From Saccharopolyspora shandongensis (GTDB taxonomy: Bacteria; Actinomycetota; Actinomycetes; Mycobacteriales; Pseudonocardiaceae), in NCBI RefSeq assembly GCF_900106995.1, contig NZ_FNOK01000008.1, forward strand, positions 1 through 64,000: a DNA stretch of 64,000 bases, in the 5' to 3' direction. Of this stretch, positions 32,444-42,200 are shown piece by piece. The notes beneath the pieces were generated by a model. The model was given only the letters and a program-made list of their open reading frames with translations. It did not search any database and had not been told where the DNA came from. Position 1 is the first letter of the stretch. Every line of letters begins with the position of its first letter. Made by a program: the position numbers and the translations under genes.

Positions 32444-33952
32444 TCAGTCGGGGATGACCGGAACGTACAGGTGCGAGGCGTGGTCGCCGCCGAGGTGGAT
32501 GGTGGCACCGTGTCCGCCCTTGCGGTCGTCCGGGTCGTCGTGGGCGAGCAGTCCCATGTTGTCGTCGTCGGCTTGGACGCGCAGTTGAAGGCGTTGCCCG
32601 GGTTCGAGTGTGATGGAGGTGGGCCAGATCTCCACTTCGAGCAGGGTCGGCACGCCGGGTTCGAGGGGCTGGATCTCGTCGTGGCTGTGCCACGGGCGGT
32701 GCGGAAGGGTGCGCTCGGGGTCAAGTTTGCGGTGGGAGGCGCGCAGCCAGCCGATGCCCATCGGCACCGGTGTGGCCGCCCCGCCGGGACCGATCGCGGG
32801 GATGCGCCGGCCGTCGACGTCGTACTGTTCGAGCTGGACGAAGACGTCCAGGTCGTCGGCGGTGCACGAGACCCACAGCCGCAGGGCGAGCGGGCCGGTG
32901 AGTTCCAGCCGTTCGGTGGCGGTGAAGTCGAAGGTGGCCGGGTACGGCGTCCGGTCCTCGGCGGGCTGGTGCCAGCCGAGTTCCTTCTGCCCCAGGTAGA
33001 GCCGGCGCCATCGGGTGCGGGGAAGCGGCCAGTTCTGTTCGTCGCGCCATTCGACATCGTGGCCGCGGCGGATCGCGAGCCGGACGGGTGGGACGCCGTC
33101 CATCGCGGTCTCGTCGCCGCCGAGGAAGCGTTGCAGGAACCGCAACTGGAGGTCCTTGGCCCAGTCCGCGTAGTAGGGGTCGATGTGGGAGCCGACGTGG
33201 ACCACGAGCCACTTATGCTCGGAGGCGGCGTCGAGCCACCCTTCGACGTTGCCGCGCAGGTGCAGGTGGATCGAGCCCCAGTTCCCCGCCGACAGCACAG
33301 GCACCCGCACTTGGGCGAGGTCGACGGTTCGCTCGCGGTACCAGTCGTCGAGCAGCTCGTGCGATCTGAGGTCGTTGGGCATGCTGGCGTGATCGTCGCC
33401 GCCCAGCTGCGGGAGAATCTGCCGCTGCCACCAACTCTCGGTGGCGTTGGTGTAGATGCCGCCCTGGCGGCCCCAGTCGCGGTAGAAGTCGGTGCAGCCT
33501 TCCCAGGCGACGACCGCGGCCAGGTGCGGCGGCTGGAGCGCGGCGACGTGCCAACCCATCATCGCGTACCAGGAGATGCCGCTGCTGGCGACCTTGCCGG
33601 TCGACCACGGCTGCACGCCGCACCATTCGATGACGTCGTAGAAGTCTTCGGCGTCCTTGCAGCTGAAGACGTCGAGGCGACCGGCGGACTTGCCGGTGCC
33701 GCGCGCGTCGGCGCGGACGACGGCGTACCCGCGTTCGGTCCACCACTCCGGGTTCGGCGTCTCCCACACCATGTGGTCGCCCTGGTCGACGAGCTCGTAC
33801 ATCGGGTAGCGCTCCGGCCAGTGCACGTCCTTGCCATAGGGGCTCATCGAAGCGATCACGGGCACCGGTTGCTCGCTGTCGGGCCGGAACACGTCGATGA
33901 CGATCGATGTGTCGTCTCTGGTCGGGACAGTCACGTCGCGGTCGATTCGCAT
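32444..33952 (-). CDS. CocE/NonD-family (X-Pro dipeptidyl peptidase-like) alpha/beta hydrolase
   Basis: 502 residues, cytoplasmic. An alpha/beta-hydrolase domain with the nucleophile Ser in SSGISWYAM (about S127) is preceded by RADARGTGKSAGRLD, and a C-terminal jelly-roll (from about 330) has GPLALRLWVSCTADDLDVFV. The S15/CocE family includes cocaine esterase, acylases and peptidases. ATG at 33952 behind a GGGGG tract. Divergent from a TetR repressor with a perfect 26-bp operator between, so it is probably induced by its substrate, which is unknown. Confidence 0.88.
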   Translation of the reverse strand: MRIDRDVTVPTRDDTSIVIDVFRPDSEQPVPVIASMSPYGKDVHWPERYPMYELVDQGDHMVWETPNPEWWTERGYAVVRADARGTGKSAGRLDVFSCKDAEDFYDVIEWCGVQPWSTGKVASSGISWYAMMGWHVAALQPPHLAAVVAWEGCTDFYRDWGRQGGIYTNATESWWQRQILPQLGGDDHASMPNDLRSHELLDDWYRERTVDLAQVRVPVLSAGNWGSIHLHLRGNVEGWLDAASEHKWLVVHVGSHIDPYYADWAKDLQLRFLQRFLGGDETAMDGVPPVRLAIRRGHDVEWRDEQNWPLPRTRWRRLYLGQKELGWHQPAEDRTPYPATFDFTATERLELTGPLALRLWVSCTADDLDVFVQLEQYDVDGRRIPAIGPGGAATPVPMGIGWLRASHRKLDPERTLPHRPWHSHDEIQPLEPGVPTLLEVEIWPTSITLEPGQRLQLRVQADDDNMGLLAHDDPDDRKGGHGATIHLGGDHASHLYVPVIPD

Positions 33953-34005
33953 GGGTATCCCCCTCTTGTTGTGCGCCGCCGCCGGGCGACGGCGCCTCCC
34001 GCAAT

Positions 34006-34031
34006 ATGTGAACGCAAATTATCGTTCACAT
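34006..34031. promoter_or_regulatory. TetR-type operator, perfect inverted repeat
   Basis: ATGTGAACG-N8-CGTTCACAT, 9-bp perfect half-sites, in the divergent promoter between the CocE-type hydrolase and the TetR gene. The spacer is AT-rich. Very likely the TetR binding site. Confidence 0.8.
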
Positions 34032-34077
34032 CTGGGCGTCGGCCACCCACCCCTCGGCGGGCAGTAACGTCAGACCG

Positions 34078-34719
34078 GTGAGCCAGCAGCACGCCGACCC
34101 CGCCTTCCGCCCTCCGCAGCAAGCCCGCAGCCGGATGTCCCTGCAGAAGGTGCTGGCCGCCGCCGAGCACGTGCTGGCCACCGGCGGCATCGAAGAGTTC
34201 ACGGTCGCAGCGGTCGCCGAGCGGGCCGGCGTGTCCGTTGGCGCGATCTACCGGCGGTTCACCGGCAAGGAGCAACTGCTCCACGCGGTCAAGGACCGGC
34301 TGCTCGGCCAGCTGGAAACCGGTGTCGCGGAGGCACTCCGGTCAGCAGAGTCCAGACTGGACGGCGTGATCGCCGCGTTCACCCACGCGATGGCGCGCAC
34401 GTTCTCCCACCACGACCGGATCTTCCCCGACCTGCTCAGCGGCCAACGCGCGGAAGGGGTCGAGCGCGGCCTGCAGGCACTCGCGGTCATCCAGGACGCC
34501 CTCGTCGAGGCCGCCAAGCCGTACGGGGACGACATCCGCAGGGCGGACCGCGGGCTGGCCCTGCGGGTGGCCGCCCGCACCATCACCAGCTCGTGCGTGC
34601 ACCGGGCCGCCACCTGCCAGTCCTGGCCGGATGGGTTGACCTGGACCGACTGGGCCGACGAGACCACCGAGATGGCCGTGGCCTACCTGACCTCCCCATC
34701 GCGCACCACGCACCAGTGA
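34078..34719 (+). CDS. TetR-family repressor
   Basis: 213 residues. The helix-turn-helix is at about 18-66 (FTVAAVAERAGVSVGAIYRR, then FTGKEQLLHAVKDRL), followed by a ligand-binding helical domain. GTG start at 34078. Likely represses itself and the divergent CocE-type hydrolase through the inverted repeat at 34006..34031. Confidence 0.9.
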   Translation: MSQQHADPAFRPPQQARSRMSLQKVLAAAEHVLATGGIEEFTVAAVAERAGVSVGAIYRRFTGKEQLLHAVKDRLLGQLETGVAEALRSAESRLDGVIAAFTHAMARTFSHHDRIFPDLLSGQRAEGVERGLQALAVIQDALVEAAKPYGDDIRRADRGLALRVAARTITSSCVHRAATCQSWPDGLTWTDWADETTEMAVAYLTSPSRTTHQ

Positions 34720-34859
34720 CCGTGTCCACATAGTCCCCCCGACCCGAAAGCAGACGCCGCAGCCTGACTGCGAAAGCCGAGGATGCGAATCACCCCTGAC
34801 TGAAAAGGGGGGATTTGTTCGATCTCGCAGGCGAAGTCCGACCGCGCGACACTGTTCGC

Positions 34860-35348
34860 ATGACGTCGACGCCACCGGCGACCGCGACGTTGCGGATGCG
34901 ATTGCTGGGCACCACCGCACCGAAGTCCGTCGTGCTGATCCGGTTCGTGGTGGGCTGGATCTTCCTGACCGAAGGGGTGCAGAAGTTCCTGTTCCCCGGC
35001 GAGCTGGGGCCCGGTCGTTTCGCCAAGACTCCGCTACCGGCACCGGAGTTCTTCGCCTACCTCGACGGCGTGTTCGAGATCGCGTGCGGCGCGCTGCTCA
35101 TCGTCGGCCTGCTGACCCGCCTGGCGGCCATCCCGATGATCGTCGACATGCTGGGCGCGCAGATCCTGACGAAGGTCACCATCCTCACCCACCAGGGATT
35201 CTGGAGCTACATGCACGAGTCGCGGGTGGAGTGGGCTCAGCTGTTCGGCTCGGTGTTCCTGCTGATCGTCGGCGCGGGAGCGTTCTCCCTGGACGCCGTC
35301 CTGACGGCACCACGCCGAACAAGCCCCGGTGACACCGGAACTCCCTAG
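34860..35348 (+). CDS. DoxX-family membrane protein
   Basis: 162 residues with four membrane segments; SVVLIRFVVGWIFLTEGVQK and FEIACGALLIVGLLTRLAAI are typical DoxX/DoxD signatures. In mycobacteria DoxX joins a complex for thiol-oxidant balance; elsewhere its role is unclear. ATG at 34860 is favoured by the N-terminus, though AAGGGGGG precedes an in-frame TTG at 34815. Isolated between TetR and an MHS transporter. Confidence 0.8.
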   Translation: MTSTPPATATLRMRLLGTTAPKSVVLIRFVVGWIFLTEGVQKFLFPGELGPGRFAKTPLPAPEFFAYLDGVFEIACGALLIVGLLTRLAAIPMIVDMLGAQILTKVTILTHQGFWSYMHESRVEWAQLFGSVFLLIVGAGAFSLDAVLTAPRRTSPGDTGTP

Positions 35349-35627
35349 CCCAGCCGAAGTTCTCGTGATCGACCCGTGACTTCCACCGACCGGAAATCCT
35401 CCAATTTCAGGCGAAATTGGGAAGGTCCAGGCGCGTTCAGTCACCGGAGGCGGCTTTTCGACGACCTGAGTGCGCGGTCGCGGCGTGGCCTGTCGCACCT
35501 CTGGTGCAGGATGGCCCGGCAGGGTCTCGAGCGGGTGCGCCGACGCACTCCGGCTTGAGCTCCTCCGGGGCGACCGGCGATGATCTTGTTCCGGCCCCGT
35601 TGCCATCCCGACACGTGAGGACTGCCG
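35349..35627. other. Intergenic region upstream of MHS transporter
   Basis: Contains the inverted repeat CCAATTTC-AGGC-GAAATTGG (35401..35420), which may end doxX transcription or bind a regulator. A short open frame at 35376..35558 has no family resemblance and is not called. Confidence 0.4.
35401..35420. promoter_or_regulatory. Inverted repeat upstream of MHS transporter
   Basis: CCAATTTC-AGGC-GAAATTGG, perfect 8-bp arms, about 210 bases before the transporter start and 50 bases after doxX. Operator or weak terminator. Confidence 0.35.
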
Positions 35628-36959
35628 ATGACACCCCACGACGGCGAAGCCGCGTTACCGACGCGCCGGATCGCGCTCGCTTCCTTCGCCGGCACCACGA
35701 TCGAGTTCTACGACTTCTTCATCTACGGCACCGCCGCCGCGCTGGTGTTCCCCAAGGTCTTCTTCCCCGCGCTGGGCACCGCGGCGGGCACGATCGCCTC
35801 GCTCGCCTCGGTCGCGGTGGCCTTCGTCGCCCGGCCGCTAGGCTCCGCCCTGTTCGGCCACCTCGGAGACCGGTTGGGGCGCAAGCGGACCCTGGTCTAC
35901 ACACTGTTACTGATGGGGCTTTCGACCGTGGCCATCGGCGTGCTGCCGGGCTCGGCGACGCTCGGGATCGCCGCGCCGATCATCCTCATGGTCCTGCGGT
36001 TCCTGCAAGGCGTCGCCGTGGGCGGCGAATGGGGCGGCGCGGCCCTGCTGGCGGTGGAGTACGCCCCGCCCGGCAAGCACGGCCGCTTCGGGATGTTCCC
36101 GCAGCTCGGCCCCGGCACGGCCTTCGGCCTGAGCAGCGCGACCTTCCTGGCGGTCGAGCTGGCGCTGAGCCCGGACGCGTTCCTGGCCTGGGGCTGGCGA
36201 CTCCCGTTCCTGCTCAGCGCCCTGCTCGTCGGCATCGGCCTCTACGTGCGGCTGCGGATCGAGGAGACCCCGGTCTTCCGCGAGCTGCACGCCGAACGGG
36301 AACGCCGGATCCAGGACGCCGCGCCGCTGCGCGCCGCGTTCGGCCGCGACACCCGGCTGATCCTGCTCGCCGGGGGCACCGTGGCCGCGGCGTTCGCGCT
36401 GAACTACATGGGCACCGTCTACCTCACCACCTACGGCAGCACGGTCCTGGCGATCCCGCGCCCGACCATGCTTGCGCTCGGTGTCGTGGGCGGGATCGTG
36501 CTGGCCGCCGCCACGGCGGCCGGGGCGGCCGCGTCGGACCGGTTCGGCAGGCGCCGGGTGGTCCTCGTCGGGAACGTGGTCACCCTCGTCTGCGGGCTGA
36601 TCGTCTTCCCGGTCATCGACACCGCGAACACCGCGCTCGTCGGGATCGGCCTGTGCCTGCTGATGATCGGGGGCGGGATCGTCCTCGGCCCAGCGGCCGC
36701 CTACCTGGCGGAGCTGTTCGCCACCGGACACCGCTACACCGCGGCGGGCATGAGCTACAACGTCGCGACCATCATCGGCGGCGGTGTGCCACCCGTCCTC
36801 GCCGCGGGCCTGGTCGCGGCGTACGGCAGCAACGCCATCGGCGTGATGCTCGGGGTCTACGGCGTGCTGAGCATCGCCTGCGGCCTGCTGCTGCCGGAAA
36901 CGAAGGAGCGCTCGCTCCGCCGGATCGACGCCCCGGCGGACGCGCTCGCACAACAGTAG
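35628..36959 (+). CDS. MHS-family (MFS) metabolite:proton symporter
   Basis: 443 residues, 12 membrane segments. SFAGTTIEFYDFFIYGTAAA at the start, FGHLGDRLGRKRTL between helices 2 and 3, and FLQGVAVGGEWGGAALLAVE are the signatures of the metabolite:H+ symporter group (proline/betaine, citrate, shikimate, ketoglutarate carriers). GAGG lies 7 bases before the ATG. The substrate is not predictable. Ends at a strong terminator shared with the convergent YczE gene. A second MHS carrier is at 52.6 kb. Confidence 0.9.
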   Translation: MTPHDGEAALPTRRIALASFAGTTIEFYDFFIYGTAAALVFPKVFFPALGTAAGTIASLASVAVAFVARPLGSALFGHLGDRLGRKRTLVYTLLLMGLSTVAIGVLPGSATLGIAAPIILMVLRFLQGVAVGGEWGGAALLAVEYAPPGKHGRFGMFPQLGPGTAFGLSSATFLAVELALSPDAFLAWGWRLPFLLSALLVGIGLYVRLRIEETPVFRELHAERERRIQDAAPLRAAFGRDTRLILLAGGTVAAAFALNYMGTVYLTTYGSTVLAIPRPTMLALGVVGGIVLAAATAAGAAASDRFGRRRVVLVGNVVTLVCGLIVFPVIDTANTALVGIGLCLLMIGGGIVLGPAAAYLAELFATGHRYTAAGMSYNVATIIGGGVPPVLAAGLVAAYGSNAIGVMLGVYGVLSIACGLLLPETKERSLRRIDAPADALAQQ

Positions 36960-36970
36960 GAACATCCACA

Positions 36971-37004
36971 GCAGACGGACCCGGTTGCTCCCGGGTCCGT
37001 CTGC
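36971..37004. terminator. Bidirectional terminator
   Basis: GCAGACGGACCCGG (36971..36984) pairs perfectly with CCGGGTCCGTCTGC (36991..37004), between convergent genes. Confidence 0.85.
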
Positions 37005-37017
37005 TTGTCCACTGTGG

Positions 37018-37704
37018 TCAATCGTGGTCGCCGGCGAGGCGAACGGTCGTGAAGCGCAGGAAGCTCTGCACCATCGGGCCCATGCAGAACGCGATCAGCA
37101 GCGTGCCGAAGCCGACCGTGCCGCCCAGGATCCACCCGGCGGCCAGGACGACCACCTCGATCCCGGTGCGGACCATCCAGATCGGCCTGCCGGTGATGCG
37201 CACCGCGCCGGTCATCAGCCCGTCCCGCGGCCCCGAGCCGAACCTGGCACCCAGGTAGACGGCGTCGAAGAAGGTCAGCATCAGCAGTCCGAGGACGAAG
37301 TAGCCGAGCTGCTGCGGCAGCGAGGCGGGCATCGGCACGAAGGACGCCGCGACGTCCGCGGACGTTCCGACCAGGACGACGTTCAGGAAGGTGCCGACCC
37401 CCGGCAGTTCCCGGAGCGGGATCCAGCAGAGCAGCACGGCGACGGCCGTCAGGTTCGTCGCCCAGCCGAACGTCATCCCCGAGCGCAGCGAGATGCCCTC
37501 CGCCAGCACGCTCCAGCTCGACGCCCCCAGCGACGACTGGACCAGGAACGTGAGGGACGTGCCGTACCCGACCAGTCCCACGATCAGTTGCGGGAACCGC
37601 CAGGCTTTCTTCTCGGCGCGGAGCTGCTCGGCGGCCGTCATCCGGCGCGTCACCGAATGGCGGCGGCTGTTCTGTTGCGAGATCGAAGCCACGGGTGTCC
37701 TCAA
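37018..37704 (-). CDS. YczE/YitT-like membrane protein
   Basis: 228 residues, five or six membrane segments (LIVGLVGYGTSLTFLVQSSL, MTFGWATNLTAVAVLLCW, QLGYFVLGLLMLTFFDAVYL, and VVVLAAGWILGGTVGFGTLL). The GLVGYGTSLTFLVQSSLGAS-x-W start and LGARFGSGPRDGL are typical of YczE. Divergent from a MocR-type regulator, an arrangement known as yczR-yczE, where the regulator is thought to control the transporter-like protein. Function of YczE is not established. Confidence 0.85.
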   Translation of the reverse strand: MRTPVASISQQNSRRHSVTRRMTAAEQLRAEKKAWRFPQLIVGLVGYGTSLTFLVQSSLGASSWSVLAEGISLRSGMTFGWATNLTAVAVLLCWIPLRELPGVGTFLNVVLVGTSADVAASFVPMPASLPQQLGYFVLGLLMLTFFDAVYLGARFGSGPRDGLMTGAVRITGRPIWMVRTGIEVVVLAAGWILGGTVGFGTLLIAFCMGPMVQSFLRFTTVRLAGDHD

Positions 37705-37760
37705 CGTCGGTTCGGGATCAACACCGACGATCGTGCTCGCCGTCTGGCATTGGATGAAAG

Positions 37761-37782
37761 GGCCAGATCGTAGACTCTGGCC
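37761..37782. promoter_or_regulatory. Inverted repeat at MocR start, likely autoregulatory site
   Basis: GGCCAGA-N8-TCTGGCC ends three bases before the MocR ATG; an extra TCTGGC lies upstream at 37743..37748. The 80-bp divergent spacer is the expected binding site of a YczR-type regulator. Confidence 0.6.
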
Positions 37783-37784
37783 TC

Positions 37785-39176
37785 ATGCACACGAGCAGCC
37801 ACGCGCTCGCCCGGCTGCTGGGCGACTGGTCCGCCGGCCCGGGACCCGCGCATCGACGGCTCGCCGACCTGATCCGCCTGCTGATCCTCGACGGCCGGCT
37901 GCCGCTGGCCACCACGATGCCCGGCGAGCGGGATCTGGCCGCGGTGCTCGGGATCAGCCGCACCACGGTGTCGACGGCCTACGCCGCCCTGCGCGAGCAG
38001 GGATATCTCAGCGCCCGCGCCCGCTCGCGCAGCCGGACCCGCGTTCCGCCGGGCGGGAGCCGACCGGAGCCGGACACCACCGGCCGGGACCTGATCGACC
38101 TCTCCCACGCGGCACCGCCCGCTCCCGGCGAGGCCCTGCACCGGGCGTACCTCCGGGCGCTGGACCAGCTCCCCCGCCACCTGCCGCGCCACGGCTACTC
38201 GCAGCTCGGGCTGACCGAGCTGCGCACCGCCGTCGCCCGGCGGTACGCCGACCGCGGGCTGGCGACGACCCCGGACCAGATCCTGATCACCAGCGGCGCC
38301 CAGCACGCCCTCGGGCTGATCGCGCGCACGCTGCTGCGGCCCCGCGACCGGGTCGTCGTCGACCACCCCACCTATCCACACGCGCTGCAGGTCCTCCGCA
38401 CCGCCGGCTGCCGGATCGTCCCGGTCGCGGTCACCGACACCGGGTGGGACGTCGAGAGCCTGTCGGCGGCCACCCGCGGCGCCGCGATGGCCTACCTCCT
38501 GCCGGACTTCCACAACCCGACCGGCCTCTGCCTGCCCGAGCGGGACCGGGCGGAGCTGCGGCCGGGCTGCCCGGTGGTGGTCGACGAGACGATGGCGGAG
38601 CTCGCCCTCGACGTCGATCCGCCGGTTCCGCTGGCCGCGCACCACACCGGCGTCGTCTCGATCGGCTCGGCGGCCAAGACCTTCTGGGGCGGTCTGCGGG
38701 TCGGGTGGATCCGGGCCGACGTCGATCTCGTCCAGCGGCTCGGGCAGGCGCGGGCCGGGATCGATCTCGGCACGCCGGTGGTGGAACAGCTCGCGTGCGC
38801 CGAGCTGCTGGGCGAGATCGACCGGCTCCTGCCGGACCGGCTGGCCGACCTCCGACAGCGCCGCGGCCTGCTGCTGGGCCTGCTGGCCGCGCGCCTGCGC
38901 GACTGGACGGCCGGCCCGTCCGCGGGCGGGTTGTCGGTGTGGGCGCGGCTCCCCCAGCCGGTGAGCTCGGCGCTGGCCGCCGTGGCCCCGGAGTTCGGCG
39001 TGCGCCTGGCGGCCGGGCCGCGGTTCGGGATCGGCGGCGCGTTCGAGCGCTTCGTGCGGCTGCCCTACTCGCTGGACGCCGCGGCGATGACGGCGGGAAT
39101 CGACGGCATCGCCGAGGCTTTCGCGGCCGTGCAAGCCGGACGACGCGCCAACACACCACCGGCCGCACTCGCCTGA
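37785..39176 (+). CDS. MocR/GntR-family regulator with aminotransferase domain (YczR-like)
   Basis: 463 residues. An N-terminal GntR winged helix (about 20-90: LADLIRLLILDGRLPLATTM, then LAAVLGISRTTVSTAYAALR) is joined to a fold-type I aminotransferase-like domain. The PLP lysine is in SAAKTFWGG (about K298), with HNPTG near 243-247. MocR proteins sense PLP or its amino-acid adducts rather than transaminating. Divergent from YczE with an inverted repeat between, matching the YczR pairing. ATG at 37785 is very close to that repeat. Confidence 0.92.
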   Translation: MHTSSHALARLLGDWSAGPGPAHRRLADLIRLLILDGRLPLATTMPGERDLAAVLGISRTTVSTAYAALREQGYLSARARSRSRTRVPPGGSRPEPDTTGRDLIDLSHAAPPAPGEALHRAYLRALDQLPRHLPRHGYSQLGLTELRTAVARRYADRGLATTPDQILITSGAQHALGLIARTLLRPRDRVVVDHPTYPHALQVLRTAGCRIVPVAVTDTGWDVESLSAATRGAAMAYLLPDFHNPTGLCLPERDRAELRPGCPVVVDETMAELALDVDPPVPLAAHHTGVVSIGSAAKTFWGGLRVGWIRADVDLVQRLGQARAGIDLGTPVVEQLACAELLGEIDRLLPDRLADLRQRRGLLLGLLAARLRDWTAGPSAGGLSVWARLPQPVSSALAAVAPEFGVRLAAGPRFGIGGAFERFVRLPYSLDAAAMTAGIDGIAEAFAAVQAGRRANTPPAALA

Positions 39177-39181
39177 CTCGA

Positions 39182-39273
39182 AGGCCGTTTCAGAAAGCTA
39201 CGCCCGGTGCATCCCGAGTCGCCCGGTGCCTGACTCCGGCGGCCACGTCCCGCACGTCACTCTGAAACGGCCT
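39182..39273. repeat. 92-bp element bounded by 13-bp inverted repeats between convergent genes
   Basis: AGGCCGTTTCAGA (39182..39194) and TCTGAAACGGCCT (39261..39273) enclose 66 bp that include CGCCCGGTGC twice. It sits directly between two stop codons. It could be a long-loop terminator or a small mobile relic. Confidence 0.5.
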
Positions 39274-39274
39274 C

Positions 39275-42200
39275 TCAGGCCAGGTGGGCGCGAGCGGCGG
39301 CGATCCAGTGTGGCGCCCCGGCCTGCCGCGCGACGGCCTCCGCTTGCCGGTAGTGGTTCCCGGCCGCTTCGCGCCGGTCCAGCGCGGCGGCGAGGTCGCC
39401 CAGGTACTGCGCGACGGGGCCGAGCACGAGCAGGCCGCTGCCAGCACCGGCGAGTTCGCCCTCGGCGGGTTGGAGCAGCTCGTAGACCCGCGCCATCATC
39501 GGCCGGTCCGCGAGGCCGATGGCCAGCACGGCTTCCAGGCACAGGCGTGCCTCGTAGAGCAGATCGCGGGGCGAATCGGGCATTGCCCGCGCCGCTTCCA
39601 CTGCCTGCTCGCGGTGACCGGCGGCGAGCAGTCCCAGCGGGCGCGCCCAGTCCTCGTACGGGCCCCAGTCCGCATTCCAGTCCACTTCGGACAGATCTGG
39701 CAGGCGAAGGCCCAGCAGGGCGAGCGGGAGAACGCCGTGCTCCACGCCCGTCATCCCGGTGCCCCGCAGCCGGATCACGGCCGCGCGGTAAGCGGCAGCC
39801 GCCCCCGAATCGCCGGAAACCGCCAGCCGCAGTGCGGCGTACCACTCGGTGAACACGCCCACCAGGGGAATCTCATGGCGCTGGCCGAGCCGGGCGGCGG
39901 CAGCGGCGTGCGCGTCGGCGGCGGAGAACTCGGCCAGCGCGCAGTGGGCCTGGATGAGGATCAGGCGGCCGAGCACCTCGAAGGTCACCAGGCCGTGGCG
40001 TTCGGCCAGATCGACCAGCTCCGCCCCGATGCGGGCGCGCTGCGGTGCGAGCCCGGCGCGCTGGAAGCACTGCATGAACCGGCCGTTGAGGGCGAACGCG
40101 AGCAGCGCCGGATCGGCCAGCTCGCGGGCGATCGCCTCGGCCTCGACGGCGGCTTGGTGCCCGCGTTGCGTACGCGTGCCGCGCAGTTCCAGCGCGAGCG
40201 TGCTGAGCAGCCGGCTGCGTGCTTCGGCGCGGTCGTCCGGCAAGGCCGCCAGAGTGCGCTCGGTGGCCTCGACGACTTGCCGCGCAACGTCTTCGTCATC
40301 GTTGCGGGTCCAGATCGCGGGCACGTCGAACGCGCCGATCACCCGCGCCGTCAGCTCGGGATCGCCGAGTTCGTCGGCCGTGGCGATCGCTTCGGCGCGG
40401 TGCCGCCGGGCCTCGTCGAGCCCACCTGCGACGGCGAGTGCCCGCACCAGGCCCGTGATCAGGTCGAGCCGGGCGCGCGCATCGCCGCTCCCGGACCGGT
40501 CGTGGGCCGCGACCGCTTGCCGCCACAGCCGCGCCGCCTCGTGCGGGGCGAACCGCCGCTCGGCCGCCTCGGCCGCCGCCTTGGCGTAGCGGGCGGCCCG
40601 GCCCGCCGTCCGGCGGTCGTCGGCGTGGAAGTAGTGGTGCGCCAGGGATTCCACCTCGCCGGGCCGCGACTGCTCGATCGTCTCCGCGATGGCGGCGTGC
40701 CAGCGGGCCCGGCGCAGGCGCGGCGCTTCCTCGTAGAGCGTGTCGCGGATCAGCTCGTGGGTGAACCGCAACCGGTTCGGGCCCGGCTCGGTCACGAATC
40801 CCATGAGCAGCGCCGATTCGACCACGTCGAGCACCAGTTCCTCGTCCCCGGTCAGCGGGACGAGCAGGTCGAGGTCGACGTCGCGGCCGACGACCGCGGC
40901 CTGGCGCAGGACCGTGCGCGCGGGCTGCGGCAGCCCGGCCAGGCGACGGCGGATGACGTCGCGCACGCCCGCCGGAATCCCGGAGAGCGCTTTGCTCCCC
41001 TCCGCGTCGAACAGCCGCGTGAGCTCGCGGACGAAGAACGGGTTGCCGCCGCTGCGACGGTGGATCGCGCGGATGGTCGCGGCGTCCAGTTCCCGGCCGA
41101 TGACCGAGCGGGCGAGTTCGTCCACTTCGGACTCTGCCAGGCCGCCCAGGTAGACCCGGGTGGGTTCGACCGGGGCGAAGCGGCCGAGCGCGTCGGTGAG
41201 CTCTGCGGAGATCTCGGTGCTGCGGTAGGTCGCCACGACCAGCACCCGCCGGTCGATGGGCGTCACCGCCAGGAATGCCAGCAGGGAAAGGGTTTCCTCG
41301 CCGGCCCGGTGCAGGTCGTCGAAGACCAGCAGCACGGGTGCGCGCTCGGCGACGGCGGACAGGTACGAGGCGGCCTCCCGGTACATCCGGAACCGCGCCG
41401 TGGCGGGATCTTCGCCTGCTGGCACAGGCGGCGGAGGCGGGTGTCCCGCAGCCGCGAGGGCGGTGGTGATCTCCGTCCAGGGCCACCCGGCGGGCGCGCC
41501 GTCCTGCTCCGGGCTGCGTCCCCAGGCGGCGATCCAGCCGGCGGCCGCGAGCTCGTCGGTCAAGGCTTCCGCGAGTGCGGTCTTGCCCGCCCCGGCTTCG
41601 CCGGAGATCAGCGCCAGGCCCAGGCGGTCGCGCGCGCCGGCGGCCGCGAGCTGCGCGAGCTCGGCCGCGCGGCCGACGATCGGCGGCTCGACCGGCTGGT
41701 CGGCGCGGGTGGCCGCGGTCGGCGCCGCGGACAGGTGCGGCGCCTGGGTGAGGATGTCCGCCTCCAGCCGCTGCAGGTCCCGGCCGGGATCCACACCCAG
41801 CTCGGTCGCCAGGACCTTGCGCGCCTCGCGGAGCACGCCCAGGGCGTCGCCTTGCCGCCCGCTGCGGTAGAGCGCGAGCGCCAGCAGCTGCCAGGCCGTC
41901 TCGCGCCAGGGCTGTTCGGCGACCTGGCCCTCCAGATCGGGCACCGCCTCGGCGGCCCGTCCCAGCGCCAGCGCCGCCTGCGCCCGCCGCTCCACGGCCA
42001 GCAGTCGCAGCTCGTCGAGCCGCGAGATCTCGTGACGCGCCCAGGCCCGGTCGCCGAACTCCGCGAGTGCGGGCCCCCGCCACAGCGCCAGGGCCTGGTC
42101 CAAAGTGGACGACGCCGCATCGGCCCGTCCCGCCGCGAGCATGGACGCGGAGTCGCCCACCGCCGCCTCGAACCGCTGGGCGTCCACCGATCCGGATGCC

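Noticed and set aside
35376..35558. A 60-codon open frame upstream of the MHS transporter
   Set aside because: No ribosome binding site, no family resemblance, Arg-rich composition typical of noncoding GC-rich DNA.
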